Assembly: GCA_943330455.2 (NCBI GenBank)
Contig: CALQHT020000034.1
Coordinates: 1-33,264, forward strand
Direction of reading: 5' to 3'
DNA from: Nitrosovibrio sp. Nv4
GTDB taxonomy: Bacteria > Pseudomonadota > Alphaproteobacteria > Acetobacterales > Acetobacteraceae
DNA: 33,264 nucleotides
The translations under genes and the position numbers were made by a program. How positions within the stretch are numbered: the first letter of the stretch is position 1; each line of letters opens with the position of its first letter. A model generated the notes under the pieces. It saw only the letters and a program-made list of their open reading frames with translations, was not told the DNA's origin and did not search any database. Positions 32,922 through 33,264 of the stretch are shown here, one piece after another.

Positions 32922-33264
32922 TCGACGCCGGCTGCTCGTGAGGGGTCGCACTGCGGCCGGCCGCCGACGCCCGAGTGACTATCGCCGAACGGCTTTGCAC
33001 AGGTGCGATTCAACATGGTGCGGAGTCACGTCAACGACTCAAACCATAAACCGATAGACTCGCCTCACCGTCATTGCCGGACGTGATCCACGGCTGTCCG
33101 GTTTAAATAACTTGTAGAGCCACTTGCAAAACTCGACGCCAATCATGCGCGAAATTCTATCGGACGTGACAACCCTGGATAGAATTTGCGTAATTGCGCC
33201 TGATTTCCATCCTCCGAGGCAACGTGCGACCGTTTTCGGCCGAGACGGGCAAATGGGTAGCGTC
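32922..33264. other. Right-edge region with REP-like fragment and inverted repeat
   Basis: No supported complete gene. CGTCATTGCCGGACGTGATC at 33069-33088 matches the first part of the REP-like arm, then diverges abruptly. A perfect 10-bp inverted repeat, AAATTCTATC (33152-33161) and GATAGAATTT (33178-33187), follows with a 16-nt spacer. A frame from ATG 33145 stays open for 40 codons to the window end (MREILSDVTTLDRICVIAPD first); it has no ribosome binding site and is not recognised. Confidence 0.45.

Overview
The window is high-GC DNA from an alphaproteobacterium, most likely Acetobacteraceae or a relative in the Rhodospirillales. This is an inference from codon and GC style, from the enzyme types, and from degenerate palindromic repeats of the 'GTCAT-GCCGGGCTTGACCCGG' kind that are common in Alphaproteobacteria. 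Most of it is ordinary chromosome: metabolic, transport and housekeeping genes. I found no tRNA, rRNA, CRISPR array or recognisable defence or secretion system.

Layout. 1-64: N-terminus of an IS1182-like transposase running off the left edge. 0.2-7.6 kb: quinone oxidoreductase (-), Crp/Fnr regulator (+), acyl-CoA dehydrogenase (-) divergent from an M20 amidohydrolase (+), a histidine kinase whose phospho-acceptor His is replaced by Glu, and an exported DUF1254/DUF1214 protein. 7.9-10 kb: copC-copD copper pair (-). 10.1-14 kb: a small conserved protein, ileS and lspA overlapping by GTGA, then a small frameshifted gene on the other strand. 14.6-15.8 kb: MFS transporter. 15.9-20.9 kb: a minus-strand catabolic-looking cluster (DUF3237 protein, 3-hydroxyisobutyrate dehydrogenase-like enzyme, carboxymuconolactone decarboxylase-like protein, exported DUF4412-like protein, TauD-type dioxygenase, class III aminotransferase), divergent from a serine beta-lactamase-like hydrolase. 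22.1-24.9 kb: a 2.8-kb gene desert with repeats, AT-rich patches and a decayed 2OG-Fe(II) oxygenase fragment. 25.3-31.7 kb: a complete five-gene dipeptide/oligopeptide-type ABC importer. 32-32.9 kb: a zinc-free MDR reductase. The last 340 bp hold a REP-like fragment and an inverted repeat.

How the genes work together. The importer genes form one unit, with a large palindrome between the binding-protein gene and the permease genes that could set their relative expression. The 17-21 kb genes are closely spaced and probably act on one small carboxylic or amino acid substrate, which the sequence does not identify. Two genes in the window, DUF3237 and the small gene after lspA, carry single frameshifts that clearly break otherwise good proteins.

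I do not see a convincing new system. The best leads are the Glu-for-His kinase, the DUF3237 frameshift inside the catabolic operon, and the interleaved inverted repeats in the gene desert.
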